DNA from: Acanthochromis polyacanthus
Taxonomy: Eukaryota > Chordata > Actinopteri > Pomacentridae
Assembly (NCBI RefSeq): GCF_021347895.1
Contig: NC_067113.1
Span: forward strand, 934,467 to 998,466
DNA length: 64,000 nucleotides
Direction: 5' to 3'
A program made the position numbers and the translations under genes. Of the stretch, positions 1 to 11,037 are shown in pieces; the stretch's first letter is position 1; every line of letters starts with the position of its first letter. Below the pieces are notes generated by a model, which saw only the letters and a program-made list of their open reading frames with translations, was not told the DNA's origin and ran no database searches.

Positions 1-169
1 CTCTGCTGAAGGAGGGTGAGCGAGATGGAGTCTCTCTCTTCTTTTCACGGAGTGAGGAGGCCTGCTGGTTTCTTCTTATCCTCTCTAGCTGCTCCTCCAC
101 ACTCATTCTTGTCCTACCCACCTCTCTCTCCCCAAATCCTGTCTGATCCACTGCACTCCTGGGACGATC
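1..169 (-). CDS. plekha5: plekha5 exon DRPRSAVDQ...SVEEQLERIRRNQQA (window exon 17, runs off the window)
   Basis: The exon starts DRPRSAVDQTGFGEREVGRT after acceptor ttgtcctatgcag and continues MSVEEQLERIRRNQQASSLR, EKKRETPSRSPSFSR. Human has ERPRSAVEQL...MTVEEQMERIRRHQQACLREKKK. It starts in phase 0 and is still open at position 1, so the exon end and the C-terminus are outside the window. Confidence 0.93.
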
Positions 170-528
170 CTGCATAGGACAAGGCTGAGTGTAAGATTAT
201 CTTGCAATAAACCATGACTTTACATAGTTTCTGGAAGAAGGTATAAATTGTTTATCACAAATCATGTGATTAATTTGTAAGTCAGTCCTGAAATTTGTCT
301 TTGCTCTAGTGGATATTTACATTTTCTCAAAGTGTGTGGAGTCCTCCTGGAACACTAGATCGGTTACTACAGTTCTGGAGATGATCCACAACTGCATCTT
401 ACCGTTTATGGATAACATTGCAAGAAGCTTCTCATCAGGAACTACAAAATACTTAAAGCTCAAATAAGAAGTGTTGTGATGCTACATGCTATTCATCTTT
501 AATGTACTTGTCTGTATCTGTGCATCGA
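170..528. other. intron, no further feature seen
   Basis: AT-rich intron between the last two plekha5 exons of the window, up to the Tc1 insertion. I see no coding or repeat signal. Confidence 0.6.
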
Positions 529-2144
529 CAGTGCCTTGTGAAAGTATTCGGCCCCCTTGAACTTTTCAACCTTTTGCCACATTTCAGGCTTCAAACATAA
601 AGATATAAAATTTTAATTTTTTGTCAAGAATCAACAACAATTGGGACACAATCGTGAAGTGGAACGAAATTTATTGGATATTTTAAACTTTTTTAACAAA
701 TAAAAACCTGAAAAGTGGGGCGTGCAATATTATTCGGCCCCTTGCATTAATACTTTGTAGCGCCACCTTTTGCTGCAATTACAGCTGCAAGTCGCTTGGG
801 GTATGTCTCTATCAGTTTTGCACATCGAGAGACTGAAATTCTTGCCCATTCTTCCTTGCAAAACAGCTCGAGCTCAGTGAGGTTGGATGGAGAGCGTTTG
901 TGAACAGCAGTCTTCAGCTCTGCCCACAGATTCTCGATTGGATTCAGGTCTGGACTTTGACTTGGCCATTCTAACACCTGGATACGTTTATTTGTGAACC
1001 ATTCCACTGTAGATCTGGCTTTATGTTTTGGATCATTGTCCTGTTGGAAGATAAATCTCCGTCCCAGTCTCAGGTCTTTTGCAGACTCCAACAGGTTTTC
1101 TTGTATTTGTCTCCATTCATCTTCCCATCAATTTGAACCATCTTCCCTGTCCCTGCTGAAGAAAAGCAGGCCCAAACCATGAGGCTGCCGCCACCATGTT
1201 TGACAGTGGGGATGGTGTGTTCAGGGTGATGAGCTGTGTTGCTTTTACGCCAAACATATCGTTTTGCATTGTGGCCAAAAAGTTAGAGTTTGGTTTCATC
1301 TGACCAGAGCACCTTCTTCCACATGTTTGGTGTGTCTCCCAGGTGGCTTGTGGCAAACTTTAAACGAGACTTTTTATGGATATCTTTGAGAAATGGCTTT
1401 CTTCTTGCCACTCTTCCATAAAGGCCAGATTTGTGCAGTGTACGACTGATTGTTGTCCTATGGACAGACTCTCCCACCTCAGCTGTAGATCTCTGCAGTT
1501 CATCCAGAGTGATCATGGGCCTCTTGGCTGCATCTCTGATCAGTCTTCTCCTTGTTCGAGGTGAAAGTTTAGAGGGACGGCCGGGTCTTGGTAGATTTGC
1601 AGTGGTCTGATACTCCTTCCATTTCAATATGATTGCTTGCACAGTGCTCCTTGAGATGTTTAAAGCTTGGGAAATCTTTTTGTATCCAAATCCGGCTTTA
1701 AACTTCTCCACAACAGTATCTCGGACCTGCCTGGTGTGTTCCTTGGTCTTCATGATGCTCTCTGCACTTTAAACAGAACCCTGAGACTATCACAGAGCAG
1801 GTGCATTTATACAGAGACTTGATTACACACAGGTGGATTCTATTTATCATCATCAGTCATTTAGGACAACATTGGATCATTCAGAGATCCTCACTGAACT
1901 TCTGGAGTGAGTTTGCTGCACTGAAAATAAAGGGGCTGAATAATATTGCACACCCCACTTTTCAGGTTTTTATTTGTTAAAAAAGTTTAAAATATCCAAT
2001 AAATTTTATTCCACTTCACAATTGTGTCCCAATTGTTGTTGATTCTTGACAAAAAAATAAAATTTTATATCTTTATGTTTGAAGCCTGAAATGTGGCGAA
2101 AGGTTGAAAAGTTCAAGGGGGCCGAATACTTTCACAAGGCACTG
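529..2144 (-). mobile_element. Tc1-A, Tc1-like transposon with ~215 bp IR/DR ends
   Basis: The element begins cagtgccttgtgaaagtatt and ends with its reverse complement, ...ctttcacaaggcactg, then TA; the left TA is mutated to GA. The inverted repeats run about 215 bp each side. Each holds an outer and an inner copy of the attcggcccc-type motif (inner copies near 718-745 and 1930-1955), the IR/DR arrangement of Sleeping Beauty-type Tc1 elements. The transposase inside is broken. It sits in the intron between window exons 16 and 17, in the same orientation as the host gene. Confidence 0.93.
747..1753 (-). pseudogene. Tc1-A transposase, frameshifted
   Basis: The N-terminal half (1753 to about 1283) encodes paired-like HTH DNA-binding motifs (KAGFGYKKISQALNISRSTV), the GRPSKLSPR hook and the first catalytic Asp (WSDETKL). 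Reading then shifts frame near 1283-1300, and again between about 1091 and 1117. The C-terminal part (1091 to 747) has the second Asp in [11 protein letters not shown] and the Glu in [11 protein letters not shown], spaced 34 residues apart (DD34E). It ends [10 protein letters not shown]. At least two frameshifts make it inactive. Confidence 0.9.
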
Positions 2145-2683
2145 TATAACTGGCTCATGTTACACTGCCTGACTGAAGTTGATAGGACAAATAAGATAAT
2201 GAAGCTGCCAGGAAAACAACAGGATCTGCCATGTTGGGTACTTTTCTAAAGCCCTTTGAACTCTGAAATCCATCAGTGGGTTGGACAGACATGTTCTCCT
2301 TAAAAAAAAATCCCCAAAATGACACAAACTGTAAGATCAGAGAACTTTTGCCAGATCAAAGAAATGTATTTGAAATTACCATGGAAAAATAACCAGGAAA
2401 AAGCTTAAAATTGTGATATTTCACTTGAAATCACTTTAAGTCATCAAATGTTTGCAGAAAATAAACTTTGCACCAGATCCTGTAAAAAGCAGACAATTCT
2501 GTGCAACTCAGCACAACTGAGACAGTGGGCAAACTCAGCTGTGACCCACAGTCACATTATTTTTATCAAGCAGGCAGATCCCTCAGACCAGCACGTTCAC
2601 ATTATTCTTCAAATTCCCATTCAGTCGAAATGATCACCGGCCTCACTATGGGTCCACTGACGGAGTAGCCTTTCTAGGAAGTA
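2145..2683. other. intron, no further feature seen
   Basis: Intron sequence between Tc1-A and an orphan Tc1 ITR. I find no exon or recognisable repeat. Confidence 0.5.
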
Positions 2684-2875
2684 CAGTGGGTACGGAAAGT
2701 ATTCAGTCCCCTTGAAATTTTTCACCCTCTGTGTCATTGCAGCCATTTGCCAAAATCAAAAAAGTTCATTTTATTTCTCATTAGTGTACACTCATCACCC
2801 CATCTTGACAGAAAAAAACAGAAATGCAGAAATTTTTGCAAATTTATTAAAAAAGAAAAACTGAAACATTACTGA
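2684..2875. repeat. orphan Tc1 inverted terminal repeat
   Basis: This stretch, starting cagtgggtacggaaagtatt after a TA, matches the left ITR of Tc1-C (24115 onward) over about 190 bp, through the ...aaatttattaaaaaagaaaa segment. The sequence after 2875 does not match the rest of that element, and no second end is nearby. It is an ITR left by deletion or a truncated non-autonomous copy. Confidence 0.85.
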
Positions 2876-3435
2876 ACATTGTAGCAGCATGATTTTAAAA
2901 ACTTGTAAGTGTTTATGGTCACAATGTAGAGTAGAGTTCTTCCTGGTGATATGTTGGTGAAGAGTAAGAACATCATGAGCGACGACAGGCATGAAGGCCA
3001 AGAGGGACAGCTGTACCTGATCTGGTGTCATGGCTTCATCTGTAGTTATAGTTTCTCTGTATGTTTAACCTTAATGTAGCAGAAATACGTCCTGTAGTCA
3101 GCTTTTGTAGTGTAGCTCATATCGCTGCATATAACTGTACATTTCTGAAAAAAAGCTGCTCTTCAAAAAATGTCTGAGTTGTGGGTATATTCTGACTGAA
3201 CAAATATAAATCTGTCCTATAAGGGAGGTTACACATTTTTAGGGGTTCCACAGTATTAAGCTTTATTTATTGAAAAAGTGAATAACAGTCCTACAATAAT
3301 GATTCAGGAGACATAAATAAAATTAAGCTTCTTTCAAAAATCCAAACTACAAGTCTACCAAATCTAACACAACAGAAAAGCAGCACAACAATGCTACATC
3401 CATCAATCACAGTAGTAAAGCAACCCTGGCATGAA
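2876..3435. other. intron, no clear feature
   Basis: AT-rich intron. The first ~170 bp may be decayed transposon sequence, but I cannot assign it. Confidence 0.4.
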
Positions 3436-3465
3436 GGATTAGGGTTAGTTGGATTAGGTTCATTT
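3436..3465. repeat. telomere-like TTAGGG variant, left flank of PLE fragment
   Basis: The tract ggattagggttagttggatt has short, imperfect TTAGGG units and matches the longer tract on the other side of the Penelope-like fragment. Confidence 0.7.
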
Positions 3466-3484
3466 TGTCGTTGTATACTATAGG

Positions 3485-4177
3485 ATAGTGTTACTTATTT
3501 AAACCGACAATTCGAAAAGAGTTGTTTTTACCTTGCTGACATGTTTCGACAGCTTCTGCTGTCTTCCTCAGAGCGTCATCTGACATTTGGTGGCGTGTCC
3601 TTTTTATCACGTGGTCGGTTTTGACAGATCAAACCGACCACGCCTCCTGCCGTCCGGTGGTCTCTGGAGGATGGTGTCCCAGGTATGCGAGAAGATGTAG
3701 GCCCCCTCATCCTGGTTCATAGTGTGGCCCGCCCGCTTCCTGATCTCAATGGCTTCCTTGATCCATCGTCTCTGTTTATTAGTCTCCGAAGTTATAATCC
3801 TCCCCCCGTCCCAGTCCATAACGTGGTTCTGTCTTCTGCAATGATCTGTGATGGCTGATTTTTTTGTTTCTTGTTCGGCTTTCTCTTTTTGGGCTCTTGT
3901 AAGGCGTCCAGTCATTTCCTTTTGACATTCTGTTTGGTGTTCCTTTCTTCTTGTTTTGAATGACCTGCCTGTTTCACCAATGTATGTTTTGTTACATGAT
4001 TTGCACGGTATTTCATAGACGATGTTACATTTATTGTCCAGTTCTATTCTGTCTTTGGGATGGACTAATAGCTGCCGGAGTTTTGTAAGTGGTTTTACTG
4101 CAGTGTTGATGTTATATTTTCTCATAATGCATTGTATTGGTTCTTTTCGAATTGTCGGTTTAAATAAGTAACACTAT
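3485..4177 (-). mobile_element. Penelope-like element fragment bounded by a 36 bp inverted repeat
   Basis: A fragment with a GIY-YIG endonuclease reading frame is bounded by a perfect 36 bp inverted repeat at 3485-3520 and 4142-4177 (atagtgttacttatttaaac and its complement). No reverse transcriptase lies upstream, so the copy is 5'-truncated. Inverted ends on truncated copies are known for Penelope-like elements. Telomere-like TTAGGG tracts lie just outside both ends. Confidence 0.75.
3607..4125 (-). pseudogene. Penelope-like GIY-YIG endonuclease, C-terminal fragment
   Basis: The open frame of 172 codons carries the EN-domain signature of Penelope-like retroelements: NKCNIVYEIPCKSCNKTYIG followed by ETGRSFKTRRKEHQ, a Cys pair, then SAITDHCRRQNHVMDW and a tail with RRWIKEAIEIRKR. 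In the family this domain follows the reverse transcriptase and nicks target DNA. The RT is missing. The frame itself has no stop, which suggests a fairly young or constrained source copy. Confidence 0.8.
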
Positions 4178-4206
4178 CGGATTAGGGTTAGGGTTAGGGT
4201 TAGGCC
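4178..4206. repeat. interstitial telomeric repeat (TTAGGG)n
   Basis: About four tandem TTAGGG units directly follow the right inverted repeat of the Penelope-like fragment. Confidence 0.85.
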
Positions 4207-4898
4207 TTCCAGCTGAGTCAAAGGAAGGCAACAAATGTGAAAGATCAGGGCTGGAATTACACACATTACAACAAACCAAAGGAATAAAGCAGCAGAAGCT
4301 GGTGGAGTTATGTGAGCCAGAGAAAGCAGCAGAGCTGTAGCAGAGTACAAGGGGACTGTTCTAAAATTTGTGTGCACTTTATTCAACTTGTCTGTACTGA
4401 TTTAGTTATTTTTTTAGTTCAATTCATTCCAAATTACTGTGTTGTGTTTTTTATTTTATTTTTTGACATGTTTTGTTTGTTTGTTTTTCATACCTCTGGC
4501 TGTAAAACAGTTACTTCTGAAACAGTAATTCAGTGTCTTACCACTCTATAATTATCTTTTTTTTTTAACCTTTACTGCTTGTCTACCGATACCAGGGATA
4601 ATAACCTCACCTGCCTACCATATCATAGCTAAATTAAATTACTGCTAACACTAATGTTACTTGTGCATTATCTTCCTCCTCCTCCATCAAGGGTTTTTAT
4701 TGTTTCCATAACAGCCTCATCGTTCCACCTCTTTTTCTAAAGTTGGATGTTTAATGTTTTAGTTAATACATCCATTACTGACTCATCACTGATTTCCAAA
4801 CCAACTGTAAGTGTAAATTAATCAGAATTATGTGAGAGGGCTGTAGATCTCTGTGGTAAATAAAGAGAAAATCCTGTAAATATGTATCTTAAGTGCTG

Positions 4899-4933
<35 letters not shown>

Positions 4934-5448
4934 ACACTTTTGTTTTTCATGCCAACAGCAGCAGGACAAGATTAACTGAAGTGGAAACGTTCTCCACAAC
5001 AACTGAGATTAAAGAGTGACAGATTAAAGAACACAAGGTTCTTTTTATCCACTGACAAAAGGAAATAAAAAAATAGTAGATACTGTGTTTGCTAAATAAA
5101 TTAAGAACACAAGACAGAGCAACAATTTTCAGCTCAGAGAAAACCAGTGAAGCTGCAGGGATAAGGGGAAACCCTTTTGTTGGGCAACACTTGCAAAATG
5201 TGATATGTGCAAAAATGGCTCCTACAGCGAGAATACTATGCCCTGAATCTGTATCAGACAATGACATATAAAAACATCAGAGAGGAACAAACGCAGTGTT
5301 TAAAATAATGTGGCCCACACAAAAAGTCAAAACAATGGAAAAACAAAACAGCTTTCCTTGAGGCTGTTTCTGACACATTAGTTGAACTGGAATGAGCTCA
5401 TTTCATTTCCATTTTTGGATCTCTCTTGATGCTAAAGGCAAGACTCAC
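4207..5448. other. intron with a long poly(A)
   Basis: Intron sequence. The only clear structure is a run of about 27 A at 4904-4930. No terminal repeats or coding similarity were recognised. Confidence 0.5.
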
Positions 5449-5570
5449 AGATCTGGACTCAGGTTTCTTAGTCTTCCTCAGGGTGACATAGGAGGCGATG
5501 GTGGAGGACTCAGGAGGGCTCAGGGGAGATTTGGTCCTCGGAGGGATGATGCCCACGGGGTAGGGGGGCG
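5449..5570 (-). CDS. plekha5: plekha5 exon PVGIIPPRTKSP...IASYVTLRKTKK (window exon 16)
   Basis: The exon reads (A)PPYPVGIIPPRTKSPLSPPE then SSTIASYVTLRKTKKPESRS. Human has FPVGVVPPRAKSPTPESSTIASYVTLRKTKK, so this is an unambiguous orthologous exon. The acceptor is aactctccacag and the donor TCT|gtgagt. It is 122 bp, phase 1 to phase 0. Confidence 0.93.
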
Positions 5571-6928
5571 CTGTGGAGAGTTGGCAGGGAACACCATCAC
5601 TAACACATTAGCAGAACTTTTAACCACGCTCCAGTACACACAACATACAAGGAAGAAGACACGAATGTAAACCAAAGCTGGAGACATTCAGAGATAGAAT
5701 TGCTGTTGATCAGCAACATCTCACTTTGACTCGTGGTTCAGTGGAACTACAGCAAGTGGAATCCATGTTATCTGCACTGTTTTACAAATAAAAGCTGAAA
5801 CACTGATACAGTGTCTACTCTTTGAGAATTACATATAAAGAAAGGATATAACAAATGTGACACACGTGGAACAACTGTTTTAAAGCCTCGGAATGTCCCT
5901 ATTGTCATCCTGGCTTTTTGAAAATGGCTGTAACGGCCAAGCAGTGGTCTGACAAGTGAATCCCAGGACACTACAGAATGAGATAATGACAAAGGTCACA
6001 GGGTAGTTCCTGATTAAAACATACGCTGCTTTACTGTTGATTTTCCTTTAAGTGGGACCCTAATGTACTAAATGAACATTTAGTTGTATTGAGGGAGCCT
6101 TGAAGATAGTGACTGAAATCATAAACTCATGTGGAAAATGTTTACTGAGGTAGCAGATCAAGGCAGAGGTAGAGTCATTTTCTCAAAGACTTCTATACAA
6201 TCTGAACACCTTGTGTAACCAGAGCAGACTCCCCTCCTCCTGACTGTTTGAAAGAAAGCATTTCCTGTTGGCTTCACCTTTCAGAACCTGAGAACATGTT
6301 CACCTTTTTTTATGAAATACATGGTCTACATGCTAAATACTAGGAAAATAAAAATGCAGCCCTGAGACATTTCCAATGCCCCTGGAGAAATACACTGTGA
6401 TTCTCTCAATGCTAGACCTAATGCTAGACCTGTCTGGGACGATTTCAGGATTTTTCAAGCAGGGTGTTTTAAACACTTGCGGCCACTGTGACTATCGATC
6501 AAGCTAACTACGTACTTGTGGACATAGCCCTTTGGAGATGTCCAGTGATTTTGGGACTGAAATTTTTTTTTTTTGTTCAAGCAAGCCACCATTATACAAA
6601 TTATATAAGCTTTAGGAGGAAAGCTTATTTAACTTGCATAATGGCTGTTTACTTGTTGGCATGGATTTTGTTTGCCAGGCTTCTGAAATTCTCTGTAGAG
6701 GTTTATAGAAAGTCCACCATTCTTTTCTAGGGTCCATGACTAAATTCCAGCTTCTTATATCCCGATAATGTACATCACTTCACTGAAAAGCAGAGATGTG
6801 GAAGCTCATAAACATTATTTTTTCATGTGTATCTACTATTAAGTAACTACCACATGACTGAAAACTGGATAGTCCAACAAAGACTATGTGTGACAGAACC
6901 AGGTTTATGTGAAGGAATCCAGACGTAC
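5571..6928. other. intron, no clear feature
   Basis: AT-rich intron between window exons 16 and 15. A short duplication (aatgctagaccta/aatgctagacctg) lies near 6409-6432. Nothing else was recognised. Confidence 0.5.
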
Positions 6929-7054
6929 CTTTGGAGATGTCTTTACTCTCAGCAGACGTCTCGGTCTTGTCTTTGTCCTCACCGTTGGCCTCGTCCACTT
7001 CCTCCTTAACTGTCGTCAGCTCGGGCTCGCTCTTATACAGCCGGTAGTCTGGAG
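6929..7054 (-). CDS. plekha5: plekha5 exon PDYRLYKSEPELTTV (window exon 15)
   Basis: The exon encodes PDYRLYKSEPELTTVKEEVD then EANGEDKDKTETSAESKDIS, matching human GPDYRLYKSEPELTTVAEVD. Length 126 bp, phase 1 to phase 1. There are two candidate acceptors: cctcacag (exon to 7058) and, four bases later, caag (exon to 7054). Only the second keeps frame after either the cassette exon or exon 13, and it gives the same codon phase as the human junction. The donor is AAAG|gtacgt. Confidence 0.88.
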
Positions 7055-7293
7055 CTTGCTGTGAGGACAAGGGGAAGGCATGTGCAGGGTAAGAATACAC
7101 ACTGTTCAGCAGCAGTCAGATACACCCATGTGCATACCGTACAAAAACCCTATTAAGGCTAAAAACGAGTACTTTCCTCCCCACTGCTCGAGCAGAATTG
7201 TTTTTTTTCCTCTATAAACTATCAGGCTTCGACAATACAATGTAAAGTGTTTTGAAATGGCATTCAGTATGTTTGATTTTGCACTATATAAAT

Positions 7294-8191
7294 TAGGGAT
7301 GTGTGCGACTAGTGGTTCAATCGTTTAACCGCCTACTCATTTATTAAACGCTTAGTATTTTACTAGTCGGTTAAACGCTGCATTAAGCATCATGCACCTT
7401 GTTCTTCGCGCCTCTGCCTCGGCTTCTTTGTAAACAGGCTGAGCAGCCAGGGAGAGAATTGCTCCTCCTCCCCTCCCCTCACACGCACACGTAGCAGGGG
7501 GCAGGGCCACATAGTTTGGGGAAGAAAGTTTGAACAAGTAAAGTGGGAAGATGGCGACGCTCCCGCTTAACCCCGAATTTCCACATAACGCGAAAGCTCC
7601 ACGCCGCACCGCACTCTTGAATCGTACTGCACAGCACTTAGAACCCATTCTCTTCAATTTCCACTGCACGCACTGCGGAGTGCCAGTGCCGCGTCCCTGA
7701 AGCACCACGGCGCTGGAGATTCGCTTCAGGTCCATTTTCTGAAATTGGGGGTTATGTTGAAATTGGGGGTCAGCGAGTTTACACAGCCGACAGGCGACCT
7801 TGTTGTCATCTGCTGCGTCAAAATACTGCCAAACGGTGCTGATTTACGCTCTGCTGCCCTGCCCCTGTGGCTCTCAGCGGCGAGACCGAGACGCCCTGTC
7901 TGCCCCAGTTGCCTGACCACAGAGCCCGTCGCCGGGTTCGCCGGCTCCCGCCACCCCCGGCCACTAGGGCTGGACCCGGATATCCCGAATATTCGTTCGC
8001 TACGACACTATCCGGATATTAATTTTGGTATCCGAATGTTCGCCCCCTCCTCCCCCCCTCGTCTTTAATAGGGCCCGAATATTCGGAGGCCAGAAACCAC
8101 TATTCGGGCCAGCCCTAACGGCCACTAAATTGCAGGTTTTCTGGCTTTATAGACTAGTCGGTGGGGAAATTAGTCGAAATTCCCATCCCTA
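7294..8191. mobile_element. hAT-like non-autonomous element with perfect 8 bp TSD
   Basis: The ends are tagggatgtg and its partial complement ...catcccta. The identical 8 bp atataaat lies on both sides (7286-7293 and 8192-8199), as expected for hAT transposition. The subterminal motif gactagt recurs at both ends (near 7307 and 8151). The interior is GC-rich for this window and I could not find a transposase in it. It lies in the intron between exons 15 and 14 and contains a second element. Confidence 0.85.
7965..8117. mobile_element. 153 bp hAT-like MITE nested in the 7294-8191 element
   Basis: The terminal repeats are tagggctgga and ...ccagcccta. The flanking 8 bp are ccggccac and acggccac, a target duplication with one mismatch. 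Short palindromes such as cgaatattcg occur inside. The TIR differs from that of its host element, so this is an independent family that inserted later. Confidence 0.8.
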
Positions 8192-8708
8192 ATATAAATA
8201 AAACTGAACTGAAATAACTAATGTCCATATAAGACCAAAGCCAAATATTAGCATTGGTAAGAGCCAGGTTTGCACTAATTTGAAAACAGTCCTTAAAATA
8301 AACTGAATCTTCTGCACACTACTGTGTACATGTGTATGAAAAAATATAAAAACCCAAGTATGTAGCTGTCTGCTGTTCAGAATCTCAAAGAGCTCATGAG
8401 CTTTGGATGAGCAAAATGCACTGAAAAAAGTGTAAACCCACACAATAAAGCATAACCCTCAAAATGAAATGAAATCAACCTTTAGGATGGAGCTGAGGAG
8501 GTGAAAATGATAAAAATGAAGGTAAAGATGGTTGAGTGTACACAGATTCCTGTTAAATGAGGCTCAGTGGCTCAGCGTGCTGATGGATGGTGGTCACACA
8601 GGCAAACTAAAGATGTGCACGGTGGAGGTAGATATGGAGGGGCGGGGGTGCCATGGATGCTTTCAGCAGCTCTTACACTGTGCGCTCCGTTCCTGGAGCC
8701 TGCCTTAC
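8192..8708. other. intron, no clear feature
   Basis: Intron between the hAT-like element and window exon 14; no repeat or exon recognised. Confidence 0.4.
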
Positions 8709-8870
8709 GTTCTTCAGGGCGGTGAGTGTGGGGGGGCAGTCGGCCGCCAGGGTGTGAGTGGTGGGGGGGCACGTGAGGGGGGCGCTCTGAGGAGTCGTAG
8801 TACTGGGGGAGGGGCGGGCGGGGGGGCACACTGTTGACCTCTTTTGGAGGACTGAGAGGCAGCATCGTCA
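8709..8870 (-). CDS. plekha5: plekha5 proline-rich cassette exon (window exon 14)
   Basis: The translation reads (M)TMLPLSPPKEVNSVPPRPP, then LPQYYDSSERPPHVPPHHSH and a His/Pro-rich end. I do not recall this segment in the main human PLEKHA5 form; similar KEVxxVPPRPPLP segments occur in the PLEKHA5/6/7 family. The exon is 162 bp, phase 1 at both ends, so it can be included or skipped without a frameshift. The frame requires the second of two tandem acceptors (aacag then gcag). The donor is GAAC|gtaagg. PPRPPLPQYY could be an SH3 or WW ligand (inference). Confidence 0.78.
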
Positions 8871-9203
8871 CTGCCTGTTGACAGTTAACACAGCTGGTGT
8901 CATTCCAAGGTAACGGACAATAACGAGTACAGCCATCAAAAGCTGACAGAGCAGACAAGAAGTGCTTTATTTCTCTAGCTTTACCTTTACCATTCTGGAC
9001 ATCCTCCTTGTTGGTGAAGTCCAGAACCTTTCAACAGTGTGCTCAGACCAAACAAATTTTGGAGACATAGCAAAGCAAAGATGCGTGTTTACCTGGACTG
9101 CCCTGTGGAGTGCAAACTGAGGTCAAGACGCCTAAACTTGGTTATACTCGCTTTAATTGATGTTTTGCCACTTGAAGGTAGCACAGCTCCAAACACTGAC
9201 ATA

Positions 9204-9862
9204 CACAGATCAGCTACAATATTAAAACCACTGCCATGGGATGTGCTGGAACCATCCAGATCCACAGAGATTCCTGTGGTACCCAAAAGGATCTGCTGTT
9301 AACATCCCAGTGCAAACTTCACAGGACACCCCTAGAGATTCAGTGTCAACTAAAACACCTGTGTTTTAGTGTTTAGCACAATAGGGACCTACAAAGCATC
9401 ATCAGGGACGCGTCTCATCTTGGACACAATCGTTTTGCCCTCATGCCCTCAAGAGGGCACTACAGCAGGCTCAGGAACAGCTTCCTAACTCTGCACCACC
9501 CACTATCCTACTCCACCTGTAGATTTAGAATAACTACTTTATATTATCAAGTCCAGTTTTACTTTATTCTAGAAATTTGTCTTAGACAAACTGCACTGCA
9601 ACACATTAAACAGAACACATGCTACTCAAAAAAACCAGACAAAAATACACAACATATAATAAATAAGTTAAAATAATAAAAGCACAAACTAAAATACACA
9701 CCTACAGCCATACATTTGCACTTCAATGCTGCTTTTGCACTTCTGGTTAAACGCTAAACTGCATTTCGTTGTCTTAGCACTTGTACTCTGTGTGATGACA
9801 ATGAAGTTAAAGCCAATCTAATCTAATTAGGAAGGTGGTTTTATTGTTGTGGCTGATTGGTG
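9204..9862. mobile_element. TA-flanked TIR element carrying a LINE tail
   Basis: About 30 bp imperfect inverted repeats (cacagatcagctacaatatt on the left; ttgttgtggctgattggtg on the right) are flanked by TA, suggesting a non-autonomous Tc1/mariner-like element. The common fish repeat that starts gatcagccataacattaaaa is the likely family. The middle is occupied by an unrelated LINE 3' tail. Confidence 0.6.
9370..9828 (+). repeat. fish LINE 3' end fragment
   Basis: The end of this piece (cgctaaactgcatttcgttg, then acaatgaagtt and repeated aatct units) looks like the 3' tail of a common fish non-LTR retrotransposon with a short-repeat terminus. The upstream part, with aggctcaggaacagcttcct, resembles the LINE ORF end. 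The copy is 5'-truncated. The family name is uncertain. Confidence 0.55.
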
Positions 9863-11037
9863 TATGTCTTAGCAAGTTCTTACAGCAAACGAGTAGCGAA
9901 CATTTAACTCACATACGCATCCTACAGACACAGAGCAACAATATCATTCATTTGGAGTCATCATATTTAGTGACACTGTTGCATGTGTAAGCTGTTTTGA
10001 CGACAGGATTTTGTCATTCAGAGATGGTGACTTATAGGTTATGTTCCTGTACTGCTTTTTTCCAGAACTGTTTGTCTGAAGTCACTAGATGCAATACTAT
10101 GTTTACCAGTTCATTTATCTGCTCTTTGGTGTCAAGCAGGTAGCGTATAGTTGCTTAATCAGAGCTCCTGTTCTATGAAGAGTTGCCTGCTGTGACAGTG
10201 TAAAGTTGTGGGATGTGAACTCAAAAATTCTCAAAATTTGTTGCCTGTTCAGTCTGATCACACTGTGGCAGCATCTGTAAAGCAATGTAGCACTGTTCAA
10301 AAATCAAAGCAGAATGACAAAAACTGCCATGAATGTAAACTATTATTTTATTATGATATTAAATTAGGAATTTGATTCCTCCTTGGAACAAAACATTGCT
10401 GTAAATAAGCACACTAAATGTTGGACAAATCATGAACACACCAACAAGGATTTTCAGTCCCTGCTCACTGTGCAGTTTCATCTGGAAAAAACAGCTCACT
10501 GGTAGATTCAGCAAGTTGATTCCCATGGCATACTGAATTTAACTGAACACACTGGCTGCATGGTATGCAAGAAACTGATCTGTGCACATTTAATGTGCTT
10601 TGTAAAAAAACGCTCTGCAACACTGTAGATGAAGATACACAATGTACAAAAAATTATTATCCTGTGCAAAAATCGTGTGCAGGAAATCCTTCACATGTTC
10701 CTGCTGAGTAATGCCACCATGTGATCCATGCTGACTCCATAGCACAAAAATTGATAGTTTCCAACAGGTGAATCTCAGATCAGAAAGGATGCACATCCCA
10801 TCAAATCAATGTTAATTACACTAAACTAAATCATACAATCATTTTATTGCTGAATGTGAATTATCTGAGAGTGTGAGTTGTGTAAAGTGGGCTGCATCAC
10901 TGCCTCACCTCATTTTTCTGTTGACTGGAGAGTGGTTTGGAACCAGGAAAATCTGCTGAACACAGGAAAGCAGGGAGAAGAGAAATGGAGCTGACATCTT
11001 GACATTTACTGACACATGTTCAGGCCATGTTTCTAAA
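9863..11037. other. intron, no clear feature
   Basis: Intron between window exons 14 and 13. No exon, TIR or tandem repeat was recognised. Confidence 0.4.
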
